A DNA stretch of 64,000 bases from CAVUWL01 sp963787415 (lineage in GTDB: Bacteria; Actinomycetota; Thermoleophilia; Solirubrobacterales; 70-9): the NCBI GenBank assembly GCA_963787415.1, contig CAWBCO010000002.1, positions 186,001 through 250,000 on the forward strand, in the 5' to 3' direction. This document shows positions 44,984-54,600 of this stretch, piece after piece; the stretch's first letter is position 1, and each line of letters begins with the position of its first letter. The notes under the pieces are model-generated. The model worked only from the letters and a program-made list of their open reading frames with translations, did not search any database and had not been told where the DNA came from. Both the position numbers and the translations under genes were made by a program.

Positions 44984-45191
44984 CGATGCAATGGGGATGC
45001 TTGGTCGACGGATTGCCTGCCTAATTGATCCATGGGTCGGAACTGCAGGTAGGAGCGTCGCGGCTCTTGACAATCCGCGGAGCGCCGGCCTTCGAACTGC
45101 GGGCGGCGGTGGTGAAGCTCTCCTCGGCACTTCCTCAATGCGGTGACTCTGCCAAGCATTATATCGGCGGGGTGTTTTTGGCTCTGGAGCA

Positions 45192-46094
45192 TCAGTTGGC
45201 CGCCGCAAGCGCGACATCCTCGAGACGGCGGGCGAGGCGATCGATGAGCGCGGCGTAGCGCTCGATCGGCTCGCCTTCGGCTCCCTCGCCCCAGGTCGCG
45301 AGGTAGGGGATCGAGCTGCCGGCGGTGTCGAGGCCAACGGTGGAGCAGACGGTGTAGGCGACGGACTCAGCGATCACCTCCTCCTCGGCGTAGGTCAGCT
45401 TGGGGTCGTCGTCCTGGTGGCTGTGACGCACCAATGCGTGGGCAAGCTCGTGGATACCGACGCTGACCTGGGCGTTGGGCGAGAACTGCGCTGAGACCGG
45501 CTGGATTCGAATCTTCTTGGTGGAGGGCTCGTAGTAGCCCTCGGCGGGGCCGGGAATCTCGGCCACTGTCATGGGCGAGCCGATCGAGGAGCCAAAGGTG
45601 GTGAGCGGCTGGAAGAGCGGGGCGAGAGCATCGCCGTCGATCGGCTCGCTGGGCAGCTCCAGCTCGACCGGCCCACCCGGGAACTCGGCCAAAGCGTCCA
45701 CCTGCGACCGATCGAAAACCGCAACGAGGCGGAAATACGTATTCGGCTTCTCCAGCGGGTTTGCGCCCGCTCGTTTCCATTCAGCCAGCTGTTTCTTAGA
45801 GGGCGGGCAGGGCGCCCAAATCCGTATCCCCTTCTCCCCCTTGCGGACCGCGTAGCCGATCGAGAGCCAGCTGCGAAAGCCCGCGACGCGAGTCGCTTCG
45901 GGACACTGGCTGGCGATCAGCAATTGATTGTGGAAGGAGTAGGTGTGGAAGTGGCGGCGCACCTTGAGCCAGCGCTTCCAGCCCTCGCTGGTGCGAAGCG
46001 CCTCGATCGCGGCCTGCATCTGCTCGCGCTCGGCGGTTCGCTTCGCGGCGCGCTCCTCCTCGCTCAACCTGCGAGACCCTCGCTTTACGGCCAT
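45192..46094 (-). CDS. ArdC-like antirestriction protein with zincin domain
   Basis: 300 residues. N-terminal ssDNA-binding ArdC domain (WLKVRRHFHTYSFHNQLLIA, VAGFRSWLSIGYAVRKGEKG, IRIWAPCP), then a metallopeptidase domain with HELAH (SVGIHELAHALVRHSHQDDD) and a downstream Glu (EEEVIAESVAYTV). ArdC proteins travel on plasmids and conjugative elements and protect incoming DNA from restriction. A Cys-rich small gene and an M48 peptidase precede it on the same strand. Confidence 0.85.
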   Translation of the reverse strand: MAVKRGSRRLSEEERAAKRTAEREQMQAAIEALRTSEGWKRWLKVRRHFHTYSFHNQLLIASQCPEATRVAGFRSWLSIGYAVRKGEKGIRIWAPCPPSKKQLAEWKRAGANPLEKPNTYFRLVAVFDRSQVDALAEFPGGPVELELPSEPIDGDALAPLFQPLTTFGSSIGSPMTVAEIPGPAEGYYEPSTKKIRIQPVSAQFSPNAQVSVGIHELAHALVRHSHQDDDPKLTYAEEEVIAESVAYTVCSTVGLDTAGSSIPYLATWGEGAEGEPIERYAALIDRLARRLEDVALAAAN

Positions 46095-46096
46095 GG

Positions 46097-46332
46097 CGGC
46101 CTCCTTTGTTTCGTGTCCGCCCCGGTGGACGGACGATCGGCGAGCGAAGGCACGGCAAAGCCGTGCCAGGATCGGGAGGCGTCGCCGTCCAGTGCCGCTG
46201 CAAAAGCTCGGGCGCGTAGCGACGAAGCTGGGCTTCGAGGCAATGCCGGCAGCAGCACTCGGGGATCGAAAGACCGCTCTGATCGCATTGGCGGGAATGG
46301 GGCATCGCCTCCAAGACGGGCGCGGTGGTCAT
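46097..46332 (-). CDS. Small Cys-rich protein between the M48 and ArdC genes
   Basis: The ATG overlaps the M48 stop (ATGA), and a Cys/His cluster is visible: MPHSRQCDQSGLSIPECCCR, HCLEAQLRRYAPELLQRHW. The frame does not close before the ArdC start, so the true C-terminus is uncertain and an indel is likely near 46.1 kb. Probably a zinc-binding accessory protein of a mobile element. Confidence 0.45.
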
Positions 46333-47255
46333 TTCGATACCCCCCCGGCCTCAAAGTTCTGAAGCAGGCGCTCGATCCGTAGCGCCACCGGCGGGTGCTG
46401 AGCGCGGTTGAAGAGCAGACCGGGCTGGGGCGGATCGAAGGCCAGCTCCTGATCGCTGAGGTGGCGGGCGAGGTCCTCGGCCTGGCCGAGCGAGGCGGCG
46501 TGGGCGTCGGCTGCGTACTCACCGGCACGCCAGTGGGCGGCCCAGAGCGGGCTGAGCAGTCGCTGGACGAAGACGCCACCCGAGAGACGCAGAGTCAGCC
46601 GCAACAAAGCCCAGATCAGGCCACCACCAGTCTCAGGGTCAAGCTCAACCTGACCCTCTCCCCCGCTCCCAGCCTGCGGTAGGGCGAGTGGGTCGTCCCA
46701 GAGCGCGAGGCGGTTGAGCGCCTCGGTGAGGCGTCCGTCGAGGCTTCGGACGTGGCCAAGCTCGTGGGCTAGGACGGCGGTGAGAGAGTCCGATTCGATC
46801 AGGCCACGGCTGAGGATGACCGTCGCGCCCCGAACAGCCGCGGTCGGCAGCGGGTCATCGAGGACGTAGCAGGCGCTCGGCTCCTGCAGAGCGGGAGCGG
46901 CACTTCGCAGCATCTCGAAGGCGTCGCCAAGCGCCATCGCCTCTTCAGCGCTGAGGCGACGCGCGCCCAGTCGCCGCCTCCACACCCAACCACTGCCAGG
47001 CTGGGCAAGGCCCAGGACCGACCAGGCGATAGGTGCGAAGGCGGCAAAATAGGCAACAACTTCGGCGCTCAGCCCGAGGGGGACGATCGCCCCCACGGTC
47101 GCGGCGCCGAGGTAGAACAGGAGCCAGCGAATGCTGGCTCCGAGCATCGCCTCCCCGGAAAGCGTCAGTAGATAGAGACCGAGGCCGATCGCAGCGTGGG
47201 ATGTCGGTGCGAGGTTGGCGCGGTGCCCGTGAGCGCTCTCCGTCTGGGTGTGCAT
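46329..47255 (-). CDS. M48-family membrane metallopeptidase
   Basis: 308 residues with N-terminal membrane helices (AAIGLGLYLLTLSGEAMLGA, IRWLLFYLGAATVGAIVPLG, AEVVAYFAAFAPIAWSVLGL). The HExxH zinc site is LTAVLAHELGHVRSLDGRLT, and the third ligand is the Glu of WRAGEYAADAHAASLG. HtpX/BlaR1-like peptidases of this layout accompany ArdC genes on mobile elements in actinobacteria. Intact. Confidence 0.85.
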   Translation of the reverse strand: MHTQTESAHGHRANLAPTSHAAIGLGLYLLTLSGEAMLGASIRWLLFYLGAATVGAIVPLGLSAEVVAYFAAFAPIAWSVLGLAQPGSGWVWRRRLGARRLSAEEAMALGDAFEMLRSAAPALQEPSACYVLDDPLPTAAVRGATVILSRGLIESDSLTAVLAHELGHVRSLDGRLTEALNRLALWDDPLALPQAGSGGEGQVELDPETGGGLIWALLRLTLRLSGGVFVQRLLSPLWAAHWRAGEYAADAHAASLGQAEDLARHLSDQELAFDPPQPGLLFNRAQHPPVALRIERLLQNFEAGGVSK

Positions 47256-47639
47256 GGGCGAACAAACGCACGCTTCGCGTGCCAGAAATGGGAGCTCTGC
47301 GCGCCCAAGGCGGAGGGATGCCCGGTGCCCTTCGCGGCGTGATCACAACGGCAGAAAAAAGAATTCTGTGCACCAGTGGTGCACCAGTGAGACACCAAAA
47401 CAGCGGTTTCGAGCGGTCATTGGCGGTGCCAAAACCGCTTGAACAAGCCAAATCCCTTCCTGCCGTGCAAGGTTTATGGATCTCTCCTCCCTGTAGTAAC
47501 CCCAGAAGCGCCCCGCCTTCCCAGCGGGGCGTCTTCTGTTGTAGGGGCATGATGACTGCCGAGCTGGCGAGGTTCGAGCAGGTTGCGAGAGGTGCAGCCT
47601 GCGAATGATCGCCGATTTCGGGTCCTCATTTGCGGGGGC
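47256..47639. other. Intergenic with a strong hairpin
   Basis: No gene is supported. Around 47503-47535 GAAGCGCCCCGC and GCGGGGCGTCTTC form a near-perfect stem, a good terminator candidate for the M48/ArdC side or the glucoamylase side. Short direct repeats (CACCAGTG twice near 47.37-47.39 kb) are present. Confidence 0.5.
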
Positions 47640-47831
47640 GCCGGCGTTGGGGGTGTGTGGCTTCTGAGCTCGTAGTCGAGCCTGATCGCGGCGCTGATCA
47701 GGGCAGGTGAGTGAACGCTTGGGGAAAGTTTCCCAGCAGCTCGCCGCTTGTCCCGATCTGCTCTGAGTAAAGGCCGAAGGTGGTTGGCGTAGGTGAGCAT
47801 CTTCTCGAATGCGAGCTGCGCTTCGTCTAGA
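47640..47831 (-). pseudogene. GH15 glucoamylase, C-terminal fragment (left of the IS)
   Basis: Continues the glucoamylase gene interrupted by the IS1634-type element: LDEAQLAFEKMLTYANH, then, with a slip, GLYSEQIGTSGELLGNFPQA FTHL, then ALISAAIRLDYELRS. This is the GH15 catalytic-base region and end (QAFTHLALI motif). Confidence 0.7.
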
Positions 47832-49776
47832 CCGAAGTTACCCCCCACCGCCATCGCGAATTCCGCTTCAGCACTGAGGATCCCCGCCCCAGGGGCTGTC
47901 TCGTTCGTGTCTACGCGTGCTTGGGGATGCGCTCGAGCAGCTCCAGCGCCCGTGCCTGCACCGGGTTGGGCTCACTGAGCCGCTCAAAGCCGGCCTCGGA
48001 GTCGCCGAGGCGGATCGTGTTGCGGGTGCGCAGCGAGAGCTCTTTGATCAGGCTCTCGAAGCTGTGGGGCGTCGCGCCGCGGGAGGTGCGCTTGGTCTGT
48101 GCCTTTCGGGTGGCAGAGCTTGAGCGCTTCGCCTTGGCGACGGGGTCTGGCTGAGCGGGCGGGCACTCGTCTTTGAAGGTCAGCTCCGCCCAGGCCTCGC
48201 GCAGGTGGAACTCGATGTAGTAGGAGAGCATGCAGATCAGCAGGTGGGCCCGGACCCGGTCCTCAAGGCGGTGGTGGATCGGGCGGATCTCAAGCGGCCC
48301 CTTGAAGGTGCGAAAGGCGCGCTCCGCCCACTTAAGCTGCTTGTAGGAGTGAACGATGTCTGGGGCGGTGAGCTCGGAGTCGGGGACCGATGTGCGCAAG
48401 ACGTAGATCCCGTCAAGGGACGCCTCGGCCTCGATCTGGGCCGCCTTGCGCTGGTAGTGAAGTGAGGCGTCGGTGATCGCCACCTCGAAGTGCTTTTTCA
48501 CCTTGTAGCGCTTCAGCGCCGGGCCGACCGCGAGGCCGATCTCCGCGGCGCCCTTCAGGCTGGCGGCCGCAACCCGCTCTGCGATCACCTCCAGCTCTGC
48601 CTCGGTCGCGGCGAGCAGCTCGGAGCGCTTGCGGGTTCGCTCCTGCCCGAGCAGCGGGTTGCGGCAGAGGATGAGCCGCTCGCCGGGGTAGGCAGCGGAG
48701 CTGATCTCGGCAAGGTTGGTCTGGTCAAAGAGCGAGAGCTGCAGGTCGCCGTCTTTGACCAACCTCTTCACCGCCGGTGCTTTAAGCGCCGTGATCCAGT
48801 CCATCCCCTCGGCCTCCCCGATCGCCTCCAGGTTGGCCTTGGTCGCCATGCCGCGGTCACAGATGACGATCACCTTGGAGAGCCCGAAGCGCTGCTTTAG
48901 CTTCTCGATCTGGACGGGCAGGGTCTGGTGGTCGACCAGGTTGCCCGCAAAGGCCTCGGTTGCCACCGGGTGACCCTCGGAGTCACAGAGCAGCCCGTAG
49001 GTGAGCTGGAGGGTGCCGCGTTTGCCGTCGCGCGAGTAGCCCAGTGCGGCCAGCGGGCAGCTCCTGCCCTCAAAGTAGGAGGAGGAGACGTCATAGAGGA
49101 CGAGGGTTCCGTCCTTTAGGTGGCGTTTGGCGAGGCGGCTCTCGATCCCCTCCTGGCGCTCCAAGAGCCAGTCCATCGCCGCGTAGAGGTCGTCTTGGTC
49201 TGCGTCCTCCACGCCGAGCTCTGCGCCGAGCGTGGACTGCTGAAGAGCCCGGGCGGTGGCGAGCTTTGAGCCGGGAGAGAGAACCCGCTTGCAGATCATC
49301 GCCAGGGCCAGGTCGCGATTCTTTGAAGGGGAGCGATCCAGCAGACGGGGGAGGCCGAGGCGCCTTGCGGCGCCGAGCACCGCCTCGGCGTGCCCGGCGG
49401 GCAGCGAGTCGGTGATCGAGAGTGCCTCCTCGCCCGCTATCAGCGTCTTGCCGGCGAGCACCGAGCGGACGGCGGCTATCGCCTCCGGCGGCAGGTGGGA
49501 GAGGTTGGCGAGCGTCTGCTTCTTCACCTTGCCGTCCTCGCGGTAGGAGCGGCGCAGCAGATGGGTGACGTACTCGCGCCCCTTCACCCGCTTTCTTGGT
49601 CTGTAACCACGTGGAAAGGGCCAGCTGGCCGAGGCGGTCTGCCCATGAGAGCCAACCTACCATCACCGGCGGACGTACTTTTCCTGACTACACTTGACAG
49701 GAGAGTAAACGCCCCGATCCCGTATGAGAAGCGGGATCGTGGTCGCTCAGATGACTGTTATTCGGGGTAACTTCGG
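47832..49776. mobile_element. Complete IS1634-type insertion sequence
   Basis: 1945 bp with perfect 13-bp terminal inverted repeats: CCGAAGTTACCCC at the left end and GGGGTAACTTCGG at the right. It is flanked by the 6-bp target duplication TCTAGA (47826-47831 and 49777-49782). It carries one intact transposase. It sits inside a GH15 glucoamylase gene; joining the flanks at one TCTAGA restores the GH15 reading (RAGYLDEAQ). Confidence 0.95.
47911..49587 (-). CDS. IS1634 (IS4 superfamily) DDE transposase
   Basis: 558 residues, intact. DDE motifs: first Asp in TLVLYDVSSSYFEGRSC, second in KVIVICDRGMATKANLEAIG, and the Glu in YKQLKWAERAFRTFKGPLEI. The N-terminal helical region (VKKQTLANLSHLPPEAIAAV) is typical. 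Intact frame over 1.7 kb plus clean terminal repeats and target duplication point to recent activity. Confidence 0.95.
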   Translation of the reverse strand: MKGREYVTHLLRRSYREDGKVKKQTLANLSHLPPEAIAAVRSVLAGKTLIAGEEALSITDSLPAGHAEAVLGAARRLGLPRLLDRSPSKNRDLALAMICKRVLSPGSKLATARALQQSTLGAELGVEDADQDDLYAAMDWLLERQEGIESRLAKRHLKDGTLVLYDVSSSYFEGRSCPLAALGYSRDGKRGTLQLTYGLLCDSEGHPVATEAFAGNLVDHQTLPVQIEKLKQRFGLSKVIVICDRGMATKANLEAIGEAEGMDWITALKAPAVKRLVKDGDLQLSLFDQTNLAEISSAAYPGERLILCRNPLLGQERTRKRSELLAATEAELEVIAERVAAASLKGAAEIGLAVGPALKRYKVKKHFEVAITDASLHYQRKAAQIEAEASLDGIYVLRTSVPDSELTAPDIVHSYKQLKWAERAFRTFKGPLEIRPIHHRLEDRVRAHLLICMLSYYIEFHLREAWAELTFKDECPPAQPDPVAKAKRSSSATRKAQTKRTSRGATPHSFESLIKELSLRTRNTIRLGDSEAGFERLSEPNPVQARALELLERIPKHA

Positions 49777-50115
49777 TCTAGATACCCGGCCCGCGCGAGA
49801 CACTCGACGTACCAAAAGCTGCACATCGAGAACGTCCCCTCCTCGCCGTCAAGCCCATCGGGTGCAGCCACGGGGTCGTAGCGATAAACGAGGCTGTCAG
49901 AAACCAGCTCGTTGCCGATCGCGTCGAGAGTGGAAAGCCACCGCGGGTCGGTGGGAGCGATGAAGTGAACAAGGGGCATAAGCAATAGCGAGGCGTCGAG
50001 CACCTCAGCGCCCTCAGCCTGAACGAACGCCTGGCGGCGCTCGCTCCAGCCACAGGCCATGATCCAGGCGAAGATGTCGTTGCGTGCCTCGGTCCAGCGA
50101 GAGCGAGGTCCGTGG
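49777..50115 (-). pseudogene. GH15 glucoamylase fragment (right of the IS)
   Basis: Reads EARNDIFAWIMACGWSERRQ, AFVQAEGAEVLDASLLLMPL, VHFIAPTDPRWLSTLDAIGN, YDPVAAPDGLDGEEGTFSMC, SFWYVECLARAGYLD, where the IS enters. GH15 enzymes cut alpha-glucosidic bonds of glycogen-like substrates or trehalose. The first 350 or so residues of the family are missing; the sequence stops at about 50.12 kb, just before the imuB control region. Confidence 0.8.
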
Positions 50116-50163
50116 GGAGCCGACCCGTCGGGCTTGCGACCTTGGCCTTGACTCCTCTGCTTT

Positions 50164-50185
50164 CATACGAACAGACGTTCGTATG
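50164..50185. promoter_or_regulatory. LexA (SOS) box overlapping the imuB start codon
   Basis: CATACGAAC, AGAC, GTTCGTATG is a perfect 22-bp palindrome with the actinobacterial SOS core CGAAC-N4-GTTCG. The final ATG of the palindrome is the imuB start codon. LexA bound here would block both promoter clearance and the start region, giving DNA-damage control of the whole cassette. Confidence 0.85.
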
Positions 50186-51394
50186 GTTGCTTGCCTACTC
50201 ATTCCCCGCTTCTCGCTCAAGGTTGCCTGCCCCAACCATTTGCTCAAAGGGGCCGTAGCGCTTGCTCCATTGCCGGCAACGCAGCAGGCAGTTGGTGAGG
50301 TCTCCCGGGCCGCCGAGGCCACCGGCATGCACCCAGGGATGCGCCTGGGCGAGGCGCTTGCGCGCTGTCCCTCGCTGCGTTTGATCCCGCCTGACCCAGC
50401 CCGCGTCGCCGAGTGCTGGGACGATCTGCTGGTGCGCCTGGAGGGGATCGGCGCCGCGGTGGAGTCAGAGCGCCCCGGCGAGGCGTTCTTTGGGGTCAGC
50501 GGTCTGCGCGGATTACATGGCGGCGACGCGGCGAGTGTCCTCGCGGCGGCTCGGGAGGCGGCGCAAGTAAAGGTATGGATCGCCGCAGCGCCTAACCGCT
50601 TTACCGCCTTCATCGCGGCCCATCGGGGATCGCGGCTACCGCATGGGACCGGTAGTGAGGCGGTCGTTCCAAACGACGGGCTTCAGAGGTTCCTCGCCCC
50701 GATCTCGGTCGCATCGCTGACCGATCGACTCGGCGCGTCCGGCTCAGAGGCCGCCGGACTGGTCGCAGCCCTCAAGCGACTGGGACTCGGCACTCTCGGC
50801 AAGCTCGCGGCGCTCTCCGCCGATCAGGTCTCCGACCGTTTCGGATCGCTCGGGATGCGAGCGCTTCGCCTTGCCCGTGGAGAAGACGGGCCTCTGCGCC
50901 CGCGCCCCCCACGTACGGACCTTGTTGAGGAGATCGAGTTGCCCGAAGGAACCGCGGGGGCCCAGCTTGACCGCGCAATCGAGCTCCTTGTCGACCGTTT
51001 CCTCGCTGCACCCTCTCTGCTCGGAAGGACGGTGCTGGCGCTGCGCCTCTCTGCTTCGCTCGACAGTGGCGGAAGCTGGAGTATCGAGCAGGGGTTCGGC
51101 CACCCGACCGCCTCGGCGCGGGCGATCGATTCATTGTTGATTCCGCGCCTAGAGGGCTTGCCAGGGCCGGCGACGACGTTGCGGCTGCGGGCGCTCACCT
51201 TGGGGCCACCCGAGACCGATCAACTCGAACTCGCACTTGGAGGCCGGGAGCCACGACAGGGGCGACTCAGAGCAGCGGTGAAAGAGATCCGAGCGGCCGC
51301 CGGGCCCGAGGCGCTGCTGAAGATCATCGAGGTCGACTCGCGCTCGCGCGTTCCCGAGCGCCGGGTGTTGCTCACGCCCTACCCAGACCAATGA
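50183..51394 (+). CDS. imuB: ImuB, Y-family polymerase-like mutasome subunit
   Basis: 403 residues. MVACLLIPRFSLKVACPNHL is the Y-family start without the catalytic acidic residue, as in ImuB, which is catalytically dead and recruits DnaE2 to the beta clamp. Further features are ATGMHPGMRLGEALARCPSL, the finger/thumb HhH region LKRLGLGTLGKLAALSADQV, and the little-finger-like end. Start set by the LexA palindrome and match to family N-termini. Stop overlaps the next ATG. The upstream imuA gene of proteobacterial cassettes is not present. Confidence 0.9.
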   Translation: MVACLLIPRFSLKVACPNHLLKGAVALAPLPATQQAVGEVSRAAEATGMHPGMRLGEALARCPSLRLIPPDPARVAECWDDLLVRLEGIGAAVESERPGEAFFGVSGLRGLHGGDAASVLAAAREAAQVKVWIAAAPNRFTAFIAAHRGSRLPHGTGSEAVVPNDGLQRFLAPISVASLTDRLGASGSEAAGLVAALKRLGLGTLGKLAALSADQVSDRFGSLGMRALRLARGEDGPLRPRPPRTDLVEEIELPEGTAGAQLDRAIELLVDRFLAAPSLLGRTVLALRLSASLDSGGSWSIEQGFGHPTASARAIDSLLIPRLEGLPGPATTLRLRALTLGPPETDQLELALGGREPRQGRLRAAVKEIRAAAGPEALLKIIEVDSRSRVPERRVLLTPYPDQ

Positions 51395-51636
51395 GCCGGA
51401 CACTGCGCGTCTATTCACCGCAGGACGCGGCGGTCTCAATCGACCGCCGAGGGGCACCATGCGCGCTTGACGGAACGGAGGTCGAGGCAATCCGCGAGGA
51501 GTGGATCGTCGAGGATGGATGGTGGACCGCGCGCCCCATGCATCGCCACTACTTCGAGTTGGTTCTCGCTGACGGTCGGGGTGCAACCGTCTTTCGGGAC
51601 GTGCGAACCGGGCGCTGGCACCGCCAAGCGGCCTAA
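51391..51636 (+). CDS. Small protein between imuB and dnaE2 (DUF6504-like)
   Basis: 81 residues: TLRVYSPQDAAVSIDRRGAP, EAIREEWIVEDGWWTARPMH, RHYFELVLADGRGATVFRDV. This Trp-rich small protein is found between imuB and dnaE2 in actinobacteria and is probably part of the mutasome. ATGA overlap with imuB and a one-base overlap with dnaE2 show tight coupling. Confidence 0.8.
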   Translation: MSRTLRVYSPQDAAVSIDRRGAPCALDGTEVEAIREEWIVEDGWWTARPMHRHYFELVLADGRGATVFRDVRTGRWHRQAA

Positions 51637-54600
51637 TGGGCGCCGCGGCCTATGTTGAGCTTCACGCTCACTCTGGGTTCTCGTTCCTCGACGGCGCCTC
51701 GACCCCGACCGAGCTTGCCGGCGCGGCGGCATCTCTTGGCTACCCCGCGATGGCGCTGACCGATCACGACGGCCTCTGGGGGTCGATGGAGTTCGCGCAC
51801 GCTTGCAAGGGACTGGGTGTCCGTGCGATCACCGGCGCGGAGCTGACCGTGGCGCTACCCGGCATCGCCGAGTTCGCCCACCTGACGCTCCTTGTCGAGA
51901 CGCCGGATGGCTACCGAAACCTTTGCCGCCTGCTCACCGAGGCCCATGCCCATACCCGCGACAACACCACGCGCAACGCGACTCAGCCGTGGGTGAAGCT
52001 GGCAGTCCTCACCGAGCGCGCCAGGGGCCTGGTCTGCCTCACCGGCTGCGCGCGAGAGGGTGTCCTGGTTGGTAGCTGGGAGCGCGGAGAGGGCTCCAAG
52101 GCCACGGCACTCGGACGGGAGCTATTAGATGCCTTCGGCGCGGAGTGCCTGCGGGTCGAGTTGCAGCGACCCTACGAGCGCCACGATCGTGCTCGCAACC
52201 GCTGGCTCGCGGGCCTCGCCGAGCGACTGAGCGTTCCTTGCGTTGCGACCGGCAACGTCCACTCTCACCAACGCTCGCGCTCGCGCCTACAGGACGCCCT
52301 TGTCGCCGTTCGCAACGGCGTCGGCCTGGAGGAGTCTGAGCCGCTGAGGCGTGGGAACTCAAGTGCGGCGTTTGCCTCACCGCAGGGCATGGCCCTTCGC
52401 TTCGCCGATCATCCTGAGGCCGTGGCAGAGTCGGCCCAGCTCGCCGATCGGCTTCGCTTCGATCTCACGGCTCAGCTTGGCTACCGCTACCCCGGCCCTG
52501 ATGACGCGGCCGCCGATCGCGACCTGGCCGAGACATCGCGGGCGCTGCTCGCCGAGCGTTATGGGGGATCGCCTCAGCGGCGCGAGGCCGAGCAGCGACT
52601 TGAACACGAGCTCTCGGTGATCCGTGGACTCAGGCTCTCCGGTTTCTTCCTTCTGCACCGTGACCTGCTCGACCTGGCGCGCAAGGTGGCCGTGAAGGTG
52701 CGGGGTCGCGGCTCTGCCCGTTCGATGCTGCCGCCGGGTCGGGGAAGGGGCTCAAGCGTCAGCTCGATCGTCTGCTACCTGACCGGCCTCTCCCATGTCG
52801 ATCCGGTCAAGGCTGACCTATTTGCCGGGCGCTTCCTCAACGAGGAAATGTCGGCCCTCCCCGACATCGACCTCGATTTCCCCCGCGACATCCGCAAGGA
52901 GCTGATCGTCGAGGTTCACAGAGCACTACGGCCGTGAGCATTCGGCGCTGGTCGCCGCCTTCCCGACCTACCGCCGCCGCAGCGCGGTACGCGATCTCGG
53001 CAAGGCGCTCGGCCTGCCCGTCGGGGAGATCGAGCGGGTCGCGCGTGCGGTCGGCTTCCACGGCGAAACGGGCGAGATCGAGGGCCACGTCGCCGCAGCT
53101 ATCGGGCGCGAGCGCGCGCAGACCGCCACGCTGGCGCGCGCTCGCAGCGCTCTGCACGGAGGCGATGGGCCTGCCGCGGCACCCCTCCCAGCACTCCGGC
53201 GGGATGGTGATCTCCACCGCCCGCTGATCGACGTCTGCCCGGTAGTGCCGGCGGCGATGGAGGGGCGCCAGATCGTCCAGTGGGACAAGGATTCATGCGC
53301 CGATGCCGGCTTCTTGAAGATCGACCTGCTCGGCCTCGGGATGCTCTCGGCGGTCGAGCGCTGCGTCGTGGAAATCGAAGCAGCGCCAGGGGCGAGCAGA
53401 TCGACCTCTCGCGCATCCCGCTCGACGATCCCGACACGTCTTCAACTAGATCAAGGCGGCGAAGACGACTCGGCGTGTTTCAGATCGAGAGCCGGGCGCA
53501 GATGCAGATGCTCCCCCGCACCCTGCCCGAAGACCTCGACGACCTCACCGTGCAGGTAGCCCTCGTGCGGCCAGGGCCGATTCAGGGCGGCGCAATCCAC
53601 CCCTACATCGAACGGCCGCAAGGCGCTGCGCGAGGACCCCGACTTCGAGGTGCCCTATGAGCACCCGTTACTTGAGCCGGTCCTCAAGGACACACTCGGC
53701 ACGATCGTCTTCCAAGAGCAGGTAATCGAGGTGGCGATGGCGCTCGCGGGCTTCTCCTCCTCAGAGGCCGAGAGTCTGCGTCGGGCGATGAGCCGCAAGC
53801 GCTCCGAAGAGGCGATCCTCTCCCACCACGAGCGCTTCGTGAAGGGGGCGCGGGGGCGCGGGGTCTCCGACGCCGTCGCAGAGCGCGTCTGGGCGCAGAT
53901 TCAGGGCTTCTCGGGCTTTGGCTTCCCCAAGGCGCACTCGGCCGCCTTCGGGCTGCTCGCCTACCAATCGGCCTGGCTGCGCGAGCATTACCCGCCGGAG
54001 TTCCTTTGCTCGCTGCTGAACGAGCAGCCGATGGGCTTCTATCCGCCCGACTCCCTTGCCCACGAGGCCCAGCGCCGAGGGGTGCGGATGGCGCCCCCGA
54101 CTGTCAATGCCAGCACGGTCCTCTGCCATGTTGGGCGCGAGCGCGGCGCCCTCGTCGTGCAGGTCGGGCTCGGCTACGTGAAGGGCGTCCGGGAGGAGGA
54201 GATGGCGGCGCTGGTAGCCGAGCGCGAGCGCGGCGGCCCCTACAGCGGGGTTGCCGACCTCGCCACCCGCTCGGGAGCGAGCCGCGACGGGCTGGAGCGG
54301 CTGGTCTGGGCCGGTGCTCTTGACGGCCTACCCCTGACAGGCCTCCGAGCATCGTCGTGAGGACTACTGGCGCCTTGGCGTCGCAGGGACCGCCCAGAGA
54401 GCCGGGGACGCGACACAGTTACCGCTTCCCCTCGATCCTCCGGCTGCACCTGTGCTTTCCCCGCTGGGGCGCTGGCAGCGAGTGGTCGAGGACTACCGCT
54501 CGACCGGGATCAACCTCGGCGAGCATCCGATGTCCCTTCTGCGCAATGGGCTGGGCAAGAGCGTTGCCCGCAGCACAGACCTCAAGCGGATCGACGACGG

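Noticed and set aside
47474..47854. Independent 126-aa gene
   Set aside because: It is the frameshifted end of the IS-interrupted glucoamylase plus the IS terminus.
49758..50060. Independent 100-aa gene
   Set aside because: It is the other side of the same glucoamylase gene; its apparent C-terminus (RSYPE) lies inside the IS.
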